64,000 nucleotides of DNA from Pelagibacterium xiamenense (GTDB lineage: Bacteria > Pseudomonadota > Alphaproteobacteria > Rhizobiales > Devosiaceae). The DNA lies in NCBI RefSeq assembly GCF_021166475.1, contig NZ_JAJOYS010000001.1, positions 1,426,001 to 1,490,000 of the forward strand, read 5' to 3'. Positions 44,076-56,096 of this stretch are shown in pieces (within the stretch, counting starts at the first letter, position 1; every line of letters begins with the position of its first letter). A program made the translations under genes and the position numbers. The notes beneath the pieces were generated by a model. The model ran no database searches. It was not told where the DNA came from and worked only from the letters and a program-made list of their open reading frames with translations.

Positions 44076-44495
44076 TTATGACCGGACCGGCGCCCGCCAA
44101 GCGATGGCGCGGCTGGGACTGTAGCAGCCTAGAGCCACCGTGTTGGAATAATTGCCCGAAACGATCTGCACCTGGCCGTTGTCGCACAGGCCGACGACGA
44201 CGCCGACATGGTGCGGCATCACCATGATGGCTCCGACAGTGCCGGGCTCGGCCGGCTCGCCATAGCCCGCGAAATCCACGGCGCGGTTCGACCCGAGCGG
44301 CTGCAAGCCCGAACGGACCAATACGGCATCCATATAGCATGCGCACCAGCGGCCCGGGCACCCCGTAGGACGGCTGGCACCCAACTCGCCCAGCATCACG
44401 TTGATGACCGTCTGCGCATCACGGGCCATCGAAGGGGAGTCGACAGCAAGGATCGCGATAACGGAAACAATGGCAGATGTCATAAGACGCAGCAC
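44076..44495 (-). CDS. Small exported NlpC/CHAP-like peptidase
   Basis: 139 aa. The hydrophobic leader is MTSAIVSVIAILAVDS, followed by SMARDA. A cysteine-peptidase-like core follows: GRWCACYMDAVLVRSG (candidate nucleophile Cys), then MPHHVGVVVGLCDNGQVQIV (candidate His) and SGNYSNTVALGCYS (polar third residue). This is the layout of TIGR02594/CHAP-type amidases that cut peptidoglycan peptides. GTG 44495 has AAGGA about 10 nt upstream; ATG 44483 is the alternative. Several Cys pairs hint at disulfides. Confidence 0.75.
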   Translation of the reverse strand: MLRLMTSAIVSVIAILAVDSPSMARDAQTVINVMLGELGASRPTGCPGRWCACYMDAVLVRSGLQPLGSNRAVDFAGYGEPAEPGTVGAIMVMPHHVGVVVGLCDNGQVQIVSGNYSNTVALGCYSPSRAIAWRAPVRS

Positions 44496-44882
44496 AGTAA
44501 TATTGTCCTTTGACGTTGCGACAATCAGTTGTTCCGGCCCGGTGGGCCGGCGTGCACCTGAACTGGTGACATCACTGCGGGTCGAGTGGCCGCATATCGC
44601 GTCTGCGCGACGACATGCGGATCGCAAATACTGCACATTGATATTGCAGTGTGCGAAACATTACGGCGCTCAATTAGGCGCTGCACCCGCTGGCGCGGGG
44701 ATAAATAGGAGTTTTGTGGCGAAAACTTGACGGTTCTGTCAGGTGGTATTGAGGTGCCCGCATGATTGCGTTGCCCGGCACGATGCTCTAGTCTCCTTTC
44801 GAACGACAAACATACCTGCCAGGGGCGCCTGCCTCGGCACCGAACCGCATCGGAAGCGCCCTATACCGTCGCTCCAGGCGGT
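44496..44882. other. Divergent intergenic region between the peptidase and ppx (387 bp)
   Basis: It carries the promoters of both genes. I find no open frame with a ribosome site, no repeat and no RNA. Confidence 0.5.
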
Positions 44883-46133
44883 ATGGCTGGGGGCATTGCG
44901 ACCGGCAGGCCGGAGAATAAGACGTTGACCGAGTCCGATCGGTCCGCCGTTGCGACGCAGCCCGAAACCGGGGTGCGCGCCCACGCCTTGGGGAACGCTC
45001 CCGAGCGGCGTGAGCCTGTAATCGCGGATCCGCCCAAGCCGGGTGGCCGCACACGGTCCCGGCGGACGCCGCCAAAGCTGCCTGCCAGCGCCCGCAAGCG
45101 CCGCGCGCCGACCTACGCGGCGCTTGATCTGGGCACCAATAACTGCCGGCTCCTGATCGCGCGCCCGACCGAAAACGGCTTCCGTGTGCTCGACGGGTTT
45201 TCGCGCATCGTGCGGCTTGGTGAAGGGCTGAGCCAGACCGGCCGGCTTTCGGAGGCGGCGATGGAGCGCACCATCGAGGCGCTCAGGCTTTGCCGCAACA
45301 AGATCGCCCAGCACGAAAACATCCGCGCCCGCATCATCGCCACCGAAGCCTGCCGCTCGGCCGTCAACTCGGCGAGTTTTCTGGCGCGGGTCAAACGCGA
45401 ACTCGGCATGGTGTTCGAGGTCGTTGACCGCAAGACCGAGGCCCAGCTCGCCGTGACCGGCTGCGCCGACTTGATCGAGGCAGACTCCTCGGGCGCGCTC
45501 CTGTTCGATATTGGCGGCGGATCTTCGGAACTGGCCTGGCTCGATTTCAGGGGCGGGCGCCCCAAGAACCAGGGCAAGACGGCCGCTTCGATCCGGTCCT
45601 GGCAGTCGCTGCCGGTCGGGGTCGTCTCGATCGCGGAAAAGTTCGGCGGCATCGACGTGACGCCGGAGATCTTCGAGGCCATGGTGGAGCATGTGAGCGC
45701 CGAGCTGCGCCACTTTCGCGGCCGCGACAAGCTGCGCGAGATGCTCAAGACCCATCCGCTTCACTTCCTCGGCACATCGGGCACGGTGACGACGCTCGCG
45801 GGGCTGCATCTGGGCCTCGAGCGCTACGAGCGCGCCAAGGTCGACGGGCTCTGGATGCGCGCGGAGGACGTCGATGCGACAATGCGCGTGCTGCTGACCA
45901 TGAGCTACGAGCGGCGCATGGCCAATCCGTGCATCGGCAAGGAGCGCGCCGATCTCGTCATTCCCGGTTGCGCGATTTTCGAGGCCATCCGCCGCGAATG
46001 GCCCTGCCAGATGATCCGCGTTGCGGACAGGGGGCTGCGCGAGGGCATACTGATTTCCATGATGGCCGAGGACCGCGTCTGGATGCGTGGCCGCTCCGGC
46101 CGCAAACGGCGGGGAGGGCGCAATGCCAAGTAA
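44883..46133 (+). CDS. ppx: Ppx/GppA-family exopolyphosphatase
   Basis: 416 aa. The actin-like ATPase fold shows [17 protein letters not shown] (phosphate 1), [35 protein letters not shown] (phosphate 2) and [20 protein letters not shown]. It hydrolyses polyphosphate and/or (p)ppGpp. The first 70 residues are a basic, unstructured extension ([19 protein letters not shown]). The start at ATG 44883 is uncertain; an internal start nearer residue 60 would also leave the fold intact. The 3' end overlaps rlmE by 11 nt. Confidence 0.9.
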   Translation: MAGGIATGRPENKTLTESDRSAVATQPETGVRAHALGNAPERREPVIADPPKPGGRTRSRRTPPKLPASARKRRAPTYAALDLGTNNCRLLIARPTENGFRVLDGFSRIVRLGEGLSQTGRLSEAAMERTIEALRLCRNKIAQHENIRARIIATEACRSAVNSASFLARVKRELGMVFEVVDRKTEAQLAVTGCADLIEADSSGALLFDIGGGSSELAWLDFRGGRPKNQGKTAASIRSWQSLPVGVVSIAEKFGGIDVTPEIFEAMVEHVSAELRHFRGRDKLREMLKTHPLHFLGTSGTVTTLAGLHLGLERYERAKVDGLWMRAEDVDATMRVLLTMSYERRMANPCIGKERADLVIPGCAIFEAIRREWPCQMIRVADRGLREGILISMMAEDRVWMRGRSGRKRRGGRNAK

Positions 46134-46839
46134 GCCCACGGGCAAAGGCAGCGGGCGCCGGGGTGACCGCGACCTCAAGATCCGCGTCAAGACCGCAAGG
46201 AAGCGCTCGAACTCCTCGACCGCATGGCTCCAGCGCCAGCTCAACGATCCTTACGTCGCCCGCGCCAGGGCAGAAGGGTTGCGCGCACGCTCGGCGTTCA
46301 AGCTCATCGAGATCGACGAGAAACACAACCTCCTGAAGCCCGGGATGCGGGTCGTCGATCTCGGCGCTGCGCCGGGCGGATGGTGTCAGGTTGCCGCCAA
46401 GGCGGTCGGGTCGGACCCGGAACACCCGACGGTTGTGGGTATCGACTATCTCGAAATGGATCCGGTACCCGGCGCCATCCTGCTCCAGAAGGATTTTACC
46501 GACGATGACGCGCCCGAAGCGCTGATCGCGGCGCTGGGCGGGCATAAGGCCGACATCGTCCTTTCGGACATGGCCGCGCCCACCACCGGGCACAAGCCCA
46601 CCGATCATCTGCGTATCGTCGCCCTCGTCGAACTCGCCGCCGATTTCGCGCTCGATGTGCTCGCGCCCGGCGGTACGTTCGTTGCCAAGGTGTTTCAGGG
46701 CGGCACCGAGCACGAGCTTCTGGCCATGCTCAAGCGCAATTTCGCGTCGACCTTTCATGCCAAGCCGCCCGCGAGCCGCGCGGAATCCGCCGAGACATAT
46801 CTCGTGGCTCGCGGTTTCAAGGGGGAACGGGTCGATTAG
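46123..46839 (+). CDS. rlmE: 23S rRNA (uridine-2'-O) methyltransferase RlmE (FtsJ/RrmJ)
   Basis: 238 aa. The AdoMet motif I is [20 protein letters not shown]. The catalytic tetrad spans [10 protein letters not shown] (Lys), [20 protein letters not shown] (Asp), [11 protein letters not shown] (Lys) and [13 protein letters not shown] (Glu). It modifies U2552 (E. coli numbering) in the peptidyl-transferase loop. The N-terminus (about 1-35) is basic. ATG 46123 has GGGGAGGG upstream and overlaps ppx. Its stop codon shares bases with the opposing MFS gene (TTAG). Confidence 0.95.
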   Translation: MPSKPTGKGSGRRGDRDLKIRVKTARKRSNSSTAWLQRQLNDPYVARARAEGLRARSAFKLIEIDEKHNLLKPGMRVVDLGAAPGGWCQVAAKAVGSDPEHPTVVGIDYLEMDPVPGAILLQKDFTDDDAPEALIAALGGHKADIVLSDMAAPTTGHKPTDHLRIVALVELAADFALDVLAPGGTFVAKVFQGGTEHELLAMLKRNFASTFHAKPPASRAESAETYLVARGFKGERVD

Positions 46840-48344
46840 AACCTGGGCGAGCGGCCTTCGTAGCCCTGCGTCGACGTCTTTTCGAGCGCCGCGGCGCGCT
46901 GGGCGGCTGTCCGGTGACCGGATACCGCTTGCCCCGCATAGCGCGGCAGCAGCGCGTACGGGATGGCGGCCAGCATCGAGGCGCCTGCGACAATGAAGAA
47001 GGCCAACTGGAAATCGGGTACTCCGAGCGGCGCATCGCGCATGGAACTGCTCAATTCCAGAACGCCGCCCGCCAGTGCCACGGCGAGCGCCGTCATGATG
47101 GGCCGCATCACCGAGTGGATGACGGTCGCGGCGCCGGCCTGCTCTTCGCTGATTTCTGAGAAGGCCAGGGCGTTTTGCCCGGTGAAATAGGTCGAGCGCA
47201 ACAATCCGACGAAAAAGATGACCAGCATCATCACGACGACAGGCGTTTCGGGTACGAACGTGCCCTTGATAGCCGAGCCGGCCGCCGAAAGCAGTACTGC
47301 GCTCATGAGCGCCGTCCGGAAGCCGATCCGCGCATAGAGCGGTTTTGCAACGAACTTCATCAAGAGCGCGCCAAACGCGCCCACGAAGGTGATCATGCCG
47401 GATTCGAACGGCGTATAGCCGAACCCGACCTGCAGCATGAGCGGCAGGAGGAATGGCGACGCCCCGACGCCGACGAGAAACAGCGACGTTCCGACGACCG
47501 CCGCCCGGTAGGTCGGTTCGGAAAAGAGCCGCGGGTCGAGCAACGGATGCTCGATACGCAGCGCGTACGGGACGTAAACGACTGCGGCGAGGACGCCGAT
47601 GCCGGTCGAAGCGAAGGCGATCCACATCGGCAGGACCGGCATCGAGAGCAGCGACAACCCGAAGACCGTGCCCGAAAAGGCGACCGCCGTAAGGAAAAAA
47701 CCAGGGAAATCCATGGGCTTGAGCGGTGCCGACTCCACACGCGGCAGATAGCGCGTGATCAGCACCAGCCCCGCAAGCCCGATGGGGACGTTGACGAGGA
47801 AAATCCAGTGCCAGCTCAGGAACGTCGTCAGGAACCCGCCGATGGGTGGGCCAAGGGTTGGTCCGATCAGCGCCGGGACCGTGAGCCATGCCATGGCGCT
47901 GACCAGTTCGGTGCGCTGTGTCGTGCGCAATAGGATGAGCCGGGCGAGGGGGCTCATCATGGCCCCGCCGATCCCTTTGACGAACCGCGCCATGACAAAT
48001 TCCTGCAACGATCCGGCGAATGCACAGCCGATCGAGCCGATGATGAAAACCACGATGGCGGCGCGGAAAACGTTCTTGGCCCCGAACTTGTCCGCCATCC
48101 AAGCGCTGATCGGGATGAAGATTGCCAGCGCCACGAAATAGGCCGTGAAAGCGAGCTTGAGCGCGACTGGCGTGGTGCCGATATCCGCGGCGATCGCGGG
48201 CAGGGACGTGGCGATGACGGTCGCGTCCATATTTTCCATGAACAGGGCGACCGCCAGAACAAGCGGAATTATGCGGGTCAATGGTCCGAACCGGTTGACA
48301 GGCGAGTCGTATCGCTGCCGATAGTCGGGTGAATTGGCCCGCAA
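46836..48344 (-). CDS. MFS transporter, DHA2 (EmrB/QacA) family
   Basis: 502 aa with about 14 helices. The first helix opens [20 protein letters not shown] then [20 protein letters not shown], and [20 protein letters not shown] then [20 protein letters not shown] is motif C of drug/H+ antiporters. It should export hydrophobic toxicants. No EmrA partner lies nearby. The start appears to be TTG 48344; no in-frame ATG precedes the first helix. It diverges from the lipid-kinase gene and overlaps the rlmE stop by 4 nt. Confidence 0.9.
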   Translation of the reverse strand: MRANSPDYRQRYDSPVNRFGPLTRIIPLVLAVALFMENMDATVIATSLPAIAADIGTTPVALKLAFTAYFVALAIFIPISAWMADKFGAKNVFRAAIVVFIIGSIGCAFAGSLQEFVMARFVKGIGGAMMSPLARLILLRTTQRTELVSAMAWLTVPALIGPTLGPPIGGFLTTFLSWHWIFLVNVPIGLAGLVLITRYLPRVESAPLKPMDFPGFFLTAVAFSGTVFGLSLLSMPVLPMWIAFASTGIGVLAAVVYVPYALRIEHPLLDPRLFSEPTYRAAVVGTSLFLVGVGASPFLLPLMLQVGFGYTPFESGMITFVGAFGALLMKFVAKPLYARIGFRTALMSAVLLSAAGSAIKGTFVPETPVVVMMLVIFFVGLLRSTYFTGQNALAFSEISEEQAGAATVIHSVMRPIMTALAVALAGGVLELSSSMRDAPLGVPDFQLAFFIVAGASMLAAIPYALLPRYAGQAVSGHRTAAQRAAALEKTSTQGYEGRSPRF

Positions 48345-48436
48345 CGCAATCTTGGCGGCGATCCGACGCTGAACTAATTGCCTTGCACGGCATTATCTCC
48401 CGATGGCGGCGTTCCGGCCGCAGAGAGGAAATCGCC

Positions 48437-49381
48437 ATGGCATCAGGCCGCTACCACGTGCTGCTTAACCGCAATTCCGGAACCGTTCAGGCGCTCGGCA
48501 TTACCCCCGAGATGTTGGCCGAGCGCTTCGAACAGCACGGTTTCGACGCGATTGTAGACGGTGATACGGAAACGCCTGTCGCCGAACGCATCGAGCGTGC
48601 CGTCGCCAGCGATGCACAGGTGATTGTCGCAGCCGGTGGAGACGGTACGGTCACATCGACGGCCGCGCGCATCATGGGAACGGGCAAGACCCTCGCCGTC
48701 CTTCCGCTAGGGACGTTCAACCTGCTCGCGCGGGATCTGGGCGTGCCGCTCGACCTCGACGCCTGGATCGAGGCCTTGCCGCATATGGTGTCCAAAGACA
48801 TCGACGTGGCCGAGGTCAACGGAACGATCTTCCTCCACAAGGCCGTGATCGGGGTCATGCCCGATATCGCCGCGGCGCGAGAAAAGATCCGGGGCGCAGG
48901 CCGGCTCGCGGGCCTTTCCTATTTGCGCTACGTTTTCCGCCGTGTTGCGCGATCCCGCCGGCTCGCGCTCGAAGTCGTTACCGATACCGGGGAAAAGCGC
49001 ATCGAACGGGTGCACGCGATCGGGGTCGCGTCGAACGCTTATGATGAGGAGTTCGGGCACTTCATGTCCCGCCAGCACCTCGATTCGGGCATCCTGACCC
49101 TCTACAAGGTCGACCGGATGTCCCCGCTCGCCTTCGTCCGGCTGGCAGCCGGCATGATCGCGGGGCATTGGCGGGACGATCCGTCCTTGCGCATCCAGTC
49201 AGCCCACGCGGTCACCATCCGGTCGCGAAAACCGCGGTTGCAGGTTATGATCGACGGTGAAATTGAAAGCCTGGAGACACCTTTGCATTTCACGATAAAA
49301 CATAAAGCGCTGCCCATCCTGGCTCTGCCTGCCCAGGCGGAGGCCCCCGCCGAAAATCCCACCGTCGCAGCAGCACCTTAG
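48437..49381 (+). CDS. Diacylglycerol kinase-family lipid kinase
   Basis: 314 aa. The catalytic domain has VLLNRNSGTVQAL, VIVAAGGDGTVTSTAARIMG (GGDGT nucleotide loop) and LAVLPLGTFNLLARDLGVPL. The C-terminal beta domain contains DEEFGHFMSRQHLDSGILTL and LQVMIDGEIESLETPLHFTI. It is related to YegS/DgkB, which phosphorylate lipids; the natural substrate is not known. ATG 48437 follows GAGAGGAA. The metallophosphoesterase begins 3 nt after its stop, so the pair is an operon. Confidence 0.92.
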   Translation: MASGRYHVLLNRNSGTVQALGITPEMLAERFEQHGFDAIVDGDTETPVAERIERAVASDAQVIVAAGGDGTVTSTAARIMGTGKTLAVLPLGTFNLLARDLGVPLDLDAWIEALPHMVSKDIDVAEVNGTIFLHKAVIGVMPDIAAAREKIRGAGRLAGLSYLRYVFRRVARSRRLALEVVTDTGEKRIERVHAIGVASNAYDEEFGHFMSRQHLDSGILTLYKVDRMSPLAFVRLAAGMIAGHWRDDPSLRIQSAHAVTIRSRKPRLQVMIDGEIESLETPLHFTIKHKALPILALPAQAEAPAENPTVAAAP

Positions 49382-49384
49382 CTG

Positions 49385-50215
49385 ATGCGGCTCGTCCATT
49401 TATCGGACCTGCATTTCGGCCGCCACGATTCTGCGGTGGTCGAGGGACTTGCGCGAGAGCTTGAAAGCCAGAACGCCGATCTGATCGTCGTTTCGGGTGA
49501 TTTCACGCAGGTTGGCAGCGTGCGCGAGTTCGCCCAGGCGCGCGAGTTCCTCGATTCGCTTCACGCCCCCGTCTTTGCCGTCCCAGGCAATCATGACGTG
49601 CCGCAAAGGGATCTGTTCTTGCGCTTCATCGCGCCTTATAGCCGCTACCGGCGCTATATCGGCTTCGATCTCGAACCCTTCCATGAAGACGATACCGTCG
49701 CGATTGCCGGGCTCAAGACGTCACGCCGCGCCAATTGGCGGAGCCTCAACTGGTCCGACGGCGCCATCAGCCGCGATCAGCTCGACCGATTGGGCGACCG
49801 GTTTGCAAAGGTTCCCGCGCACAAGGTCCGTATCGTCGTCGCGCACCATCCCCTTTTGCATCCCGAAGAGCCGATGGCTCACAAGCAAAGACGCGTCCGG
49901 CGCGCCGACCGGGCGCTCGAGACATTTGCGCAACTGGGTGTGAGGTTGGTGCTTTCAGGGCATTTCCACATGTCCTATGTGCGCCGTCACGAGCACGCCG
50001 GTGAAATCCGTCACGCCGCCCCGACCGGCCCGCGTCGCGCCGCCGCAGCTCCGATCCTCGTGGCTCAGGCCGCCTCGACCACATCGACCCGCCTGCGCGG
50101 CCATCCCAACGCCTATAACCGCATCGACATCAGGGACGGAACGATCACAATCGACGTGCGTGAATGGGGAGAGAGCGGCTGGGTGACGCGCGAAAAGGCG
50201 CAGCAACCCGGTTAA
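49385..50215 (+). CDS. Calcineurin-like metallophosphoesterase
   Basis: 276 aa. Metal-binding motifs in order: RLVHLSDLHFGRHD, DLIVVSGDFTQVGS, VPGNHDVP, VVAHHPLLHPEE and RLVLSGHFHMS. This resembles the CpdA/Icc group that hydrolyses cyclic nucleotides or phosphodiesters, though some family members act on lipids. The lipid-kinase neighbour 3 nt upstream suggests a joint role in phospholipid turnover (inference). The C-terminus (LRGHPNAYNRIDIRDGTITI) is a beta extension. Confidence 0.9.
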   Translation: MRLVHLSDLHFGRHDSAVVEGLARELESQNADLIVVSGDFTQVGSVREFAQAREFLDSLHAPVFAVPGNHDVPQRDLFLRFIAPYSRYRRYIGFDLEPFHEDDTVAIAGLKTSRRANWRSLNWSDGAISRDQLDRLGDRFAKVPAHKVRIVVAHHPLLHPEEPMAHKQRRVRRADRALETFAQLGVRLVLSGHFHMSYVRRHEHAGEIRHAAPTGPRRAAAAPILVAQAASTTSTRLRGHPNAYNRIDIRDGTITIDVREWGESGWVTREKAQQPG

Positions 50216-50277
50216 GGCACGCCAATACGCCCTCCGGCGGCTGGCTTCTGGTTCAATGAAGCCTGGCCGCAGACGCG

Positions 50278-51333
50278 CTAGGCCGGCCACGCCGTTCCCG
50301 GCAGCGCAGCTTCGAGCGCGGTCTTGGAGGCGTCCAACATGACGATGTCGTCGAAGTTCCGTACGCCGTGCGCGGTAGTGGTGACCCCGGCACTCACCGC
50401 CAGCGCGAGCATTGCAGCGGTGATGTCGGACTGGTCGCCTGAGCGCATGGCGTGGGCGCCCAGTTTCGTTCCCGAGCCGTCGAAGGCCTCGACGAGGAGG
50501 CGGGTGCATACCGGGCCGAGCGGTGGGAGCGCCGCCATTAAGCGGGCAATAGCATCCGCCCGCCGCGCGACGAATGCGCCTGCGCGCCGGCCGGCCAGAA
50601 GGCCCAGGAGCCGTGTCGTGCTGGCGGGCGCAACGGCGAGGAAGGTGCGCGCCTCATCCAGATCGAGCGCCCGGGCGATGGCGACCTGGTCGGAAAACGC
50701 AAAACCGATGGCCGGAACGGGCCGCTCGCCGGGCGCGAACCGCACCTGGCGGCGCTCGCGGCCAGGCGCGACGGTGCGCCAGACACCATCGCGCCTGGCC
50801 CGATAGGTGCCGCCAAGACCCGCGAGCGTCCATACCACAGCCGCGTGGCCGTGATGGCGGCCCATACCCATTTCCAGAACCACATCGATCCGCCGGGTCT
50901 GCGGATGAGCCTCTTTGAGATCGCGGGCCAGAACGTTGGTGAGGCCCGGCGTCAGCCCGGCATTGAGAACAGCGAGGCCCGGCCCGGATGGCAGCGCGGC
51001 TTCCAACCGGGTGAGATACTCGGGGTCCGCAGACGCATCGATATAAAGACCGCCCCGCTTCACGACCGTAGCCGCGGCGCTGGGCGGCAATGCTTCGACG
51101 AAGTTGACGACGATCCGCGCGTCGGAGGGGAGGCCGGCGCTGGCGTCCAGGGCCGTGCCCCGCGCTCGCCGCCCGAGGGATGCTGCCGCGGTCTCGGCTT
51201 TCGCCGCGTTTCGGCCGGCAAGGACTATGCGGTGTCCGCTGGTGTCCAGCACCCGGCGGGCGAGCTTCGTTCCGACGTCGCCATAACCGCCGATCAGCCA
51301 GATTTCGGCATCATGTGGAGTCTCGAAGGGCAT
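50278..51333 (-). CDS. Saccharopine dehydrogenase-like NAD(P)-binding protein
   Basis: 351 aa. The Rossmann motif is IWLIGGYGDVGTKLARRVLD with VLAGRNAAKAETAA. It continues with RIVVNFVEALPPSAAATVVK, RGGLYIDASADPEYLTRLEA and LNAGLTPGLTNVLARDLKEA, as in the COG1748/saccharopine dehydrogenase-like group. The reaction is unknown; many relatives are reductases of unknown substrate. AAAGGA precedes ATG 51333. It diverges from a Crp-type regulator 59 bp away, which may control it. Confidence 0.82.
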   Translation of the reverse strand: MPFETPHDAEIWLIGGYGDVGTKLARRVLDTSGHRIVLAGRNAAKAETAAASLGRRARGTALDASAGLPSDARIVVNFVEALPPSAAATVVKRGGLYIDASADPEYLTRLEAALPSGPGLAVLNAGLTPGLTNVLARDLKEAHPQTRRIDVVLEMGMGRHHGHAAVVWTLAGLGGTYRARRDGVWRTVAPGRERRQVRFAPGERPVPAIGFAFSDQVAIARALDLDEARTFLAVAPASTTRLLGLLAGRRAGAFVARRADAIARLMAALPPLGPVCTRLLVEAFDGSGTKLGAHAMRSGDQSDITAAMLALAVSAGVTTTAHGVRNFDDIVMLDASKTALEAALPGTAWPA

Positions 51334-51392
51334 GAGATAGTCCTTTCTTCTTTTTGCGCCGCACGATATGCCCCGCCACAGACCAACGAGAT

Positions 51393-51977
51393 ATGATCGA
51401 GATCACAATGCTGCCGGAACCGTTCGACACGATCCCATCGGCCGACCGCTTCATGCGCACCTATGAGAAGGGGGAAACGGTCTTTCTGACGGGGCAGGAT
51501 ATTGCCGGCCTTGGAATTGTGATCGAGGGTTCGTTGGAACTTGCCTTTACCGGGGTCGGTGGCGAGCGCGTCATCATCCACCGGGCCGAAACGGGCGATA
51601 CGCTGGTCGAACCCTGCCTGTTCGCGCCGTCCTACCAGTGCGACTGCACGGCACTCACGGCGGCACGGATCGTCTTTTTGCGCAAACAGGCGGTGATCGA
51701 TCTGCTGGCTTCCAGGCCCGACTTCGCGCTGTCCTACATCAAGACGCTCGCCGCGCAGGTCGACGCCCTGCGGGCGCGGCTCGAATTGCGCAACATCAAG
51801 AGTGCCCGGGATCGGGTGCTGGCCGCGCTGATGCTGATCGGCCAGACACGGACCGTGAGCGCCTTTGCGAGCGAAATCGGTCTGACCCATGAAGCGACCT
51901 TCCGGGCGCTTTCGGCGCTGGTCGCGGAGGGCAGGGCGGTGCGCCTGGAGCGCGGCCGGTACGCGCCGGCGGGCTAG
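51393..51977 (+). CDS. Crp/Fnr-family transcriptional regulator
   Basis: 194 aa. The cyclic-nucleotide-binding-like beta roll spans about 20-110 (YEKGETVFLTGQDIAGLGIV, AETGDTLVEPCLFAP). A dimer helix follows (LAAQVDALRARLELRNIKSA) and then a winged helix (RVLAALMLIGQT, FASEIGLTHEATFRALSALV). The Fnr iron-sulfur cysteines are absent; Cys residues in EPCLFAPSYQCDC are not the canonical set. Start 51393 or 51408 is uncertain. It diverges from the dehydrogenase-like gene and shares its stop (CTAG) with the opposing ArsR gene. Confidence 0.83.
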   Translation: MIEITMLPEPFDTIPSADRFMRTYEKGETVFLTGQDIAGLGIVIEGSLELAFTGVGGERVIIHRAETGDTLVEPCLFAPSYQCDCTALTAARIVFLRKQAVIDLLASRPDFALSYIKTLAAQVDALRARLELRNIKSARDRVLAALMLIGQTRTVSAFASEIGLTHEATFRALSALVAEGRAVRLERGRYAPAG

Positions 51978-52315
51978 CCGCCTTCCTGCTCCCGCCGCTT
52001 CTTCCTGCCGCGCGCCACTTCCGTCGCCAAAGCATCCAGCTTCGGCTCCCAGAAGCGGCGAAAGTGGTTGAGCCAGCGGTCGACCTCGAGCATCGGTTCG
52101 GGGTCGACCGCGTAGATGCGCCGTGTCCCCTCGGGGCGGACGGTGGCGAAACCGCTGTCGCGCAGGACCTTGAGGTGCTGCGAGACCGCGGCCTGGGTGA
52201 TGCCGAATTCGCGCTGGATGACGGCAACGATGGCGCCGGATGTCCGTTCGTTTTCGGCGAGCAGTTCAAGGATGCGGCGCCTGACGGGGTCGCCCAGTAC
52301 GTCGAACGCGTGCAT
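51974..52315 (-). CDS. ArsR-family regulator
   Basis: 113 aa. The winged helix is FDVLGDPVRRRILELLAENE, IVAVIQREFGITQAAVSQHL, KVLRDSGFATVRPEGTRRIY. No ArsR metal-binding cysteines are seen, which fits the subgroup paired with SRPBCC proteins. The C-terminus is basic (RGRKKRREQEGG). ATG 52315 overlaps the stop of the upstream SRPBCC gene by one base (TGATG), so the repressor is coupled to its likely target. Confidence 0.9.
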   Translation of the reverse strand: MHAFDVLGDPVRRRILELLAENERTSGAIVAVIQREFGITQAAVSQHLKVLRDSGFATVRPEGTRRIYAVDPEPMLEVDRWLNHFRRFWEPKLDALATEVARGRKKRREQEGG

Positions 52316-52953
52316 CAGGCCCCCGGCGGGGTGGCGCCAGTGTAAAACGCGATGGCGCGATCGGCGGCACCCCGGGCCTGTGCGGGGTCTTCGCCGGAGG
52401 CGATGTCGGCCTCGGCCCAGGCGTCGCCCGAACCGGTCATGAAGGCTTTGGCCTCGGGCGAGGTATTGAATTCGTCTTCGTTGAACTTTGCGTCGGGCGC
52501 TGAAAGATGCAGCGCAAGGCCCATGAGCCCGAGTTCCCAGCCCACGCCGACGGCACCGGGGCCGTATTCGGCCCAGTGGGGGGTAACCGGCGCCGTGTGG
52601 ACCAGGACCAGTTGCGTCCGGTCCGGCCCGTCAGGCGAAAGCGTCACCTCGATCCAGCTCACTTCGCCGCCGAATTCCCACGTCGCAGCGAACGACCGGG
52701 GCGGGGCGCAGGCGGTGATCGTGCCACTGGCGTTGCCCTGGACCTGAAACTGGCCACCCTTTTCGAGATTGCCGTCCACCGGCGCGAACCAGCGCGGCAG
52801 GCGCTCCTGGTTGGTGAGCGCATCCCAGAGATCGTTTGCGTTCGTCTCGTAGGCGCGCGTCAGTGTGACCGCGCGCGCCGGCTTGCCCTCAACCTCGACT
52901 TCGCTGACCGATCGGGAGACCGCGCCGAGGTGCTTTTCGACATCGATATCCAT
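52315..52953 (-). CDS. SRPBCC (AHSA1-like) domain protein
   Basis: 212 aa. The AHSA1/START-like fold shows VTLTRAYETNANDLWDALTN, then QERLPRWFAPVDGNLEKGGQ, TITACAPPRSFAATWEF and WIEVTLSPDGPDRTQLVLVH. Such proteins bind hydrophobic ligands; the specific role is unknown. ATG 52953 follows GGAGG. It forms a two-gene operon with the ArsR repressor, a common pairing in which the regulator follows the target gene. Confidence 0.88.
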   Translation of the reverse strand: MDIDVEKHLGAVSRSVSEVEVEGKPARAVTLTRAYETNANDLWDALTNQERLPRWFAPVDGNLEKGGQFQVQGNASGTITACAPPRSFAATWEFGGEVSWIEVTLSPDGPDRTQLVLVHTAPVTPHWAEYGPGAVGVGWELGLMGLALHLSAPDAKFNEDEFNTSPEAKAFMTGSGDAWAEADIASGEDPAQARGAADRAIAFYTGATPPGA

Positions 52954-53129
52954 GTTGCCTCCATAATACAAGGTTAGGCTTATATTAGTGACGGCTTGTA
53001 TTTTCGTCAATGCTCTTCCGGTCTGCCTCGATATTGCGCGCTGTCAGGCCCCTTTCCAAACCGCATCCCCGGTGGTAGTAACCCTCGCCAACCCAAGCCC
53101 GGTCTTTGAGTCGTCCCGCCCGGGTTTAA

Positions 53130-54733
<1,604 letters not shown>

Positions 54734-54734
<1 letters not shown>

Positions 54735-56032
54735 TGCGGCTTCCGGGCCGGCTTGCCGCCGCCATCGAAGTGCTCGCGGACATGGAGCGCCGCAAGCGCC
54801 CCGCTTCCGAGGCGCTCAAGGGCTGGGCGCTCGATCATCGTTTCGCGGGCGCCGGGGACCGTGCGGCCATAGGCAACCTCGTTTACGACGCGCTGCGGCG
54901 GCGGGCGAGCCATGCCTGGCGCATGGGCAGCGACAGCCCGCGCGCGCTGGTGCTCTCGGTCGCCGTCAACGACTGGGGCGAGGACGTCGCGGCGTTGAAT
55001 CAAAGCTTTAAGGACGACAAATTCGCCCCGGAATCGATCTCCGAGGCGGAGGCGGCAAGCCTTTCAAACGACTCCGCTTTTTCCGACGCGCCGGGATATG
55101 TCCGGGCCGACATACCCGCCTGGCTTGAATCATCGCTTGAACGCGGCTTCGGCGCCGATTGGGTCGCCGAAGGGCAGGGGATGACCACGCGCCCGCCGCT
55201 CGATATGCGCGTCAACACGCTGAAGGCGCATCGCGACAAGGTCGCAAAGTCACTGGCGCGGTTCTCGCCGCAGCCGACGGCAATCGCGCCGGACGGCTTG
55301 CGCATCGCCTCCGGCCCGCGCGACGCGCGCACGGCAAACGTGCAGGCGGACGAGGCCTATCAGAAAGGCTGGTTCGAAATCCAGGACGAGGGCAGCCAGA
55401 TCGTCTCTCTGCTCGCCGGCCCCGTGCCGGGCGAGCAGGTGCTCGATCTCTGCGCCGGGGCAGGGGGCAAGACCCTCGCTATGGCGGCTGCGATGGGCAA
55501 TACCGGGCAGATATTCGCCTACGACGCCGAGCGCACGCGCCTGGCGCCGATCTTCGAGCGGTTGAAACGGGCCGGCGTCCGCAACGTTCAGACGCGCAAC
55601 CCCGAGCCCGGCGCGCTCGACGATCTCGTGGGGAAGATGGACCGCGTCGTGGTCGATGCGCCCTGCACCGGGACCGGCACCTGGAGGCGCCGGCCCGACA
55701 CCAAATGGAAGCTCACGCCCGAGCAGTTGCAGGCCCGGATCGCCGAGCAGATTGCGGTGCTCGACGAAGCCGCGCGCTTTGTGCGGCCCGGGGGCGCGCT
55801 GGTCTATATCACCTGCTCGATCCTGCCCGAGGAAAACGACGACCAGGCCGTTGCCTTTCTCGCGCGGCACGAGGGCTTTGCGGCGCGGCCGCTGCTGCCG
55901 GTGTTCGAAGAGACATTCCCCGGCGTCGCGGGCAAGCCCGCCAGTGCCGACGGAACAACGCTTGGCCTGACACCCGCGCGTACCGGCACTGACGGGTTCT
56001 TCTGCGCCATGTTCGTGAGGACGGCGGCGTAA
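54734..56032 (+). CDS. rsmB: RsmB/NOP2-type rRNA cytosine-C5 methyltransferase
   Basis: 432 aa. The N-terminal half contains the NusB-like RNA-binding part (SEALKGWALDHRFAGAGDRA). The methyltransferase has motif I VLDLCAGAGGKTLAMAAAMG, DRVVVDAPCTGTGTWRRRPD (catalytic Cys in PCT) and ALVYITCSILPEENDDQAVA (second Cys in TCS). It is likely to methylate 16S rRNA C967, although assignment within the RsmB/RsmF group is not certain. GTG 54734 overlaps the guaB stop (TAGTG). Confidence 0.85.
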
Positions 56033-56096
56033 GGGCAGGGCGGTTGTGCGTCGACCCGGATTGAACCTATCGGCGCGGCCAGGCGTTGTGCCGTGC

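Noticed and set aside
45958-48438. Minus-strand open frame of 826 codons across rlmE and the MFS gene
   Set aside because: Runs in another frame through the MFS gene and antisense to rlmE. The product is low-complexity, and the recognised proteins explain the region.
50278-51333. Calling this gene lysine-pathway saccharopine dehydrogenase
   Set aside because: Only the general dehydrogenase fold is shared. The first gene in the window is much closer to the true family, and no lysine-pathway neighbour is present.
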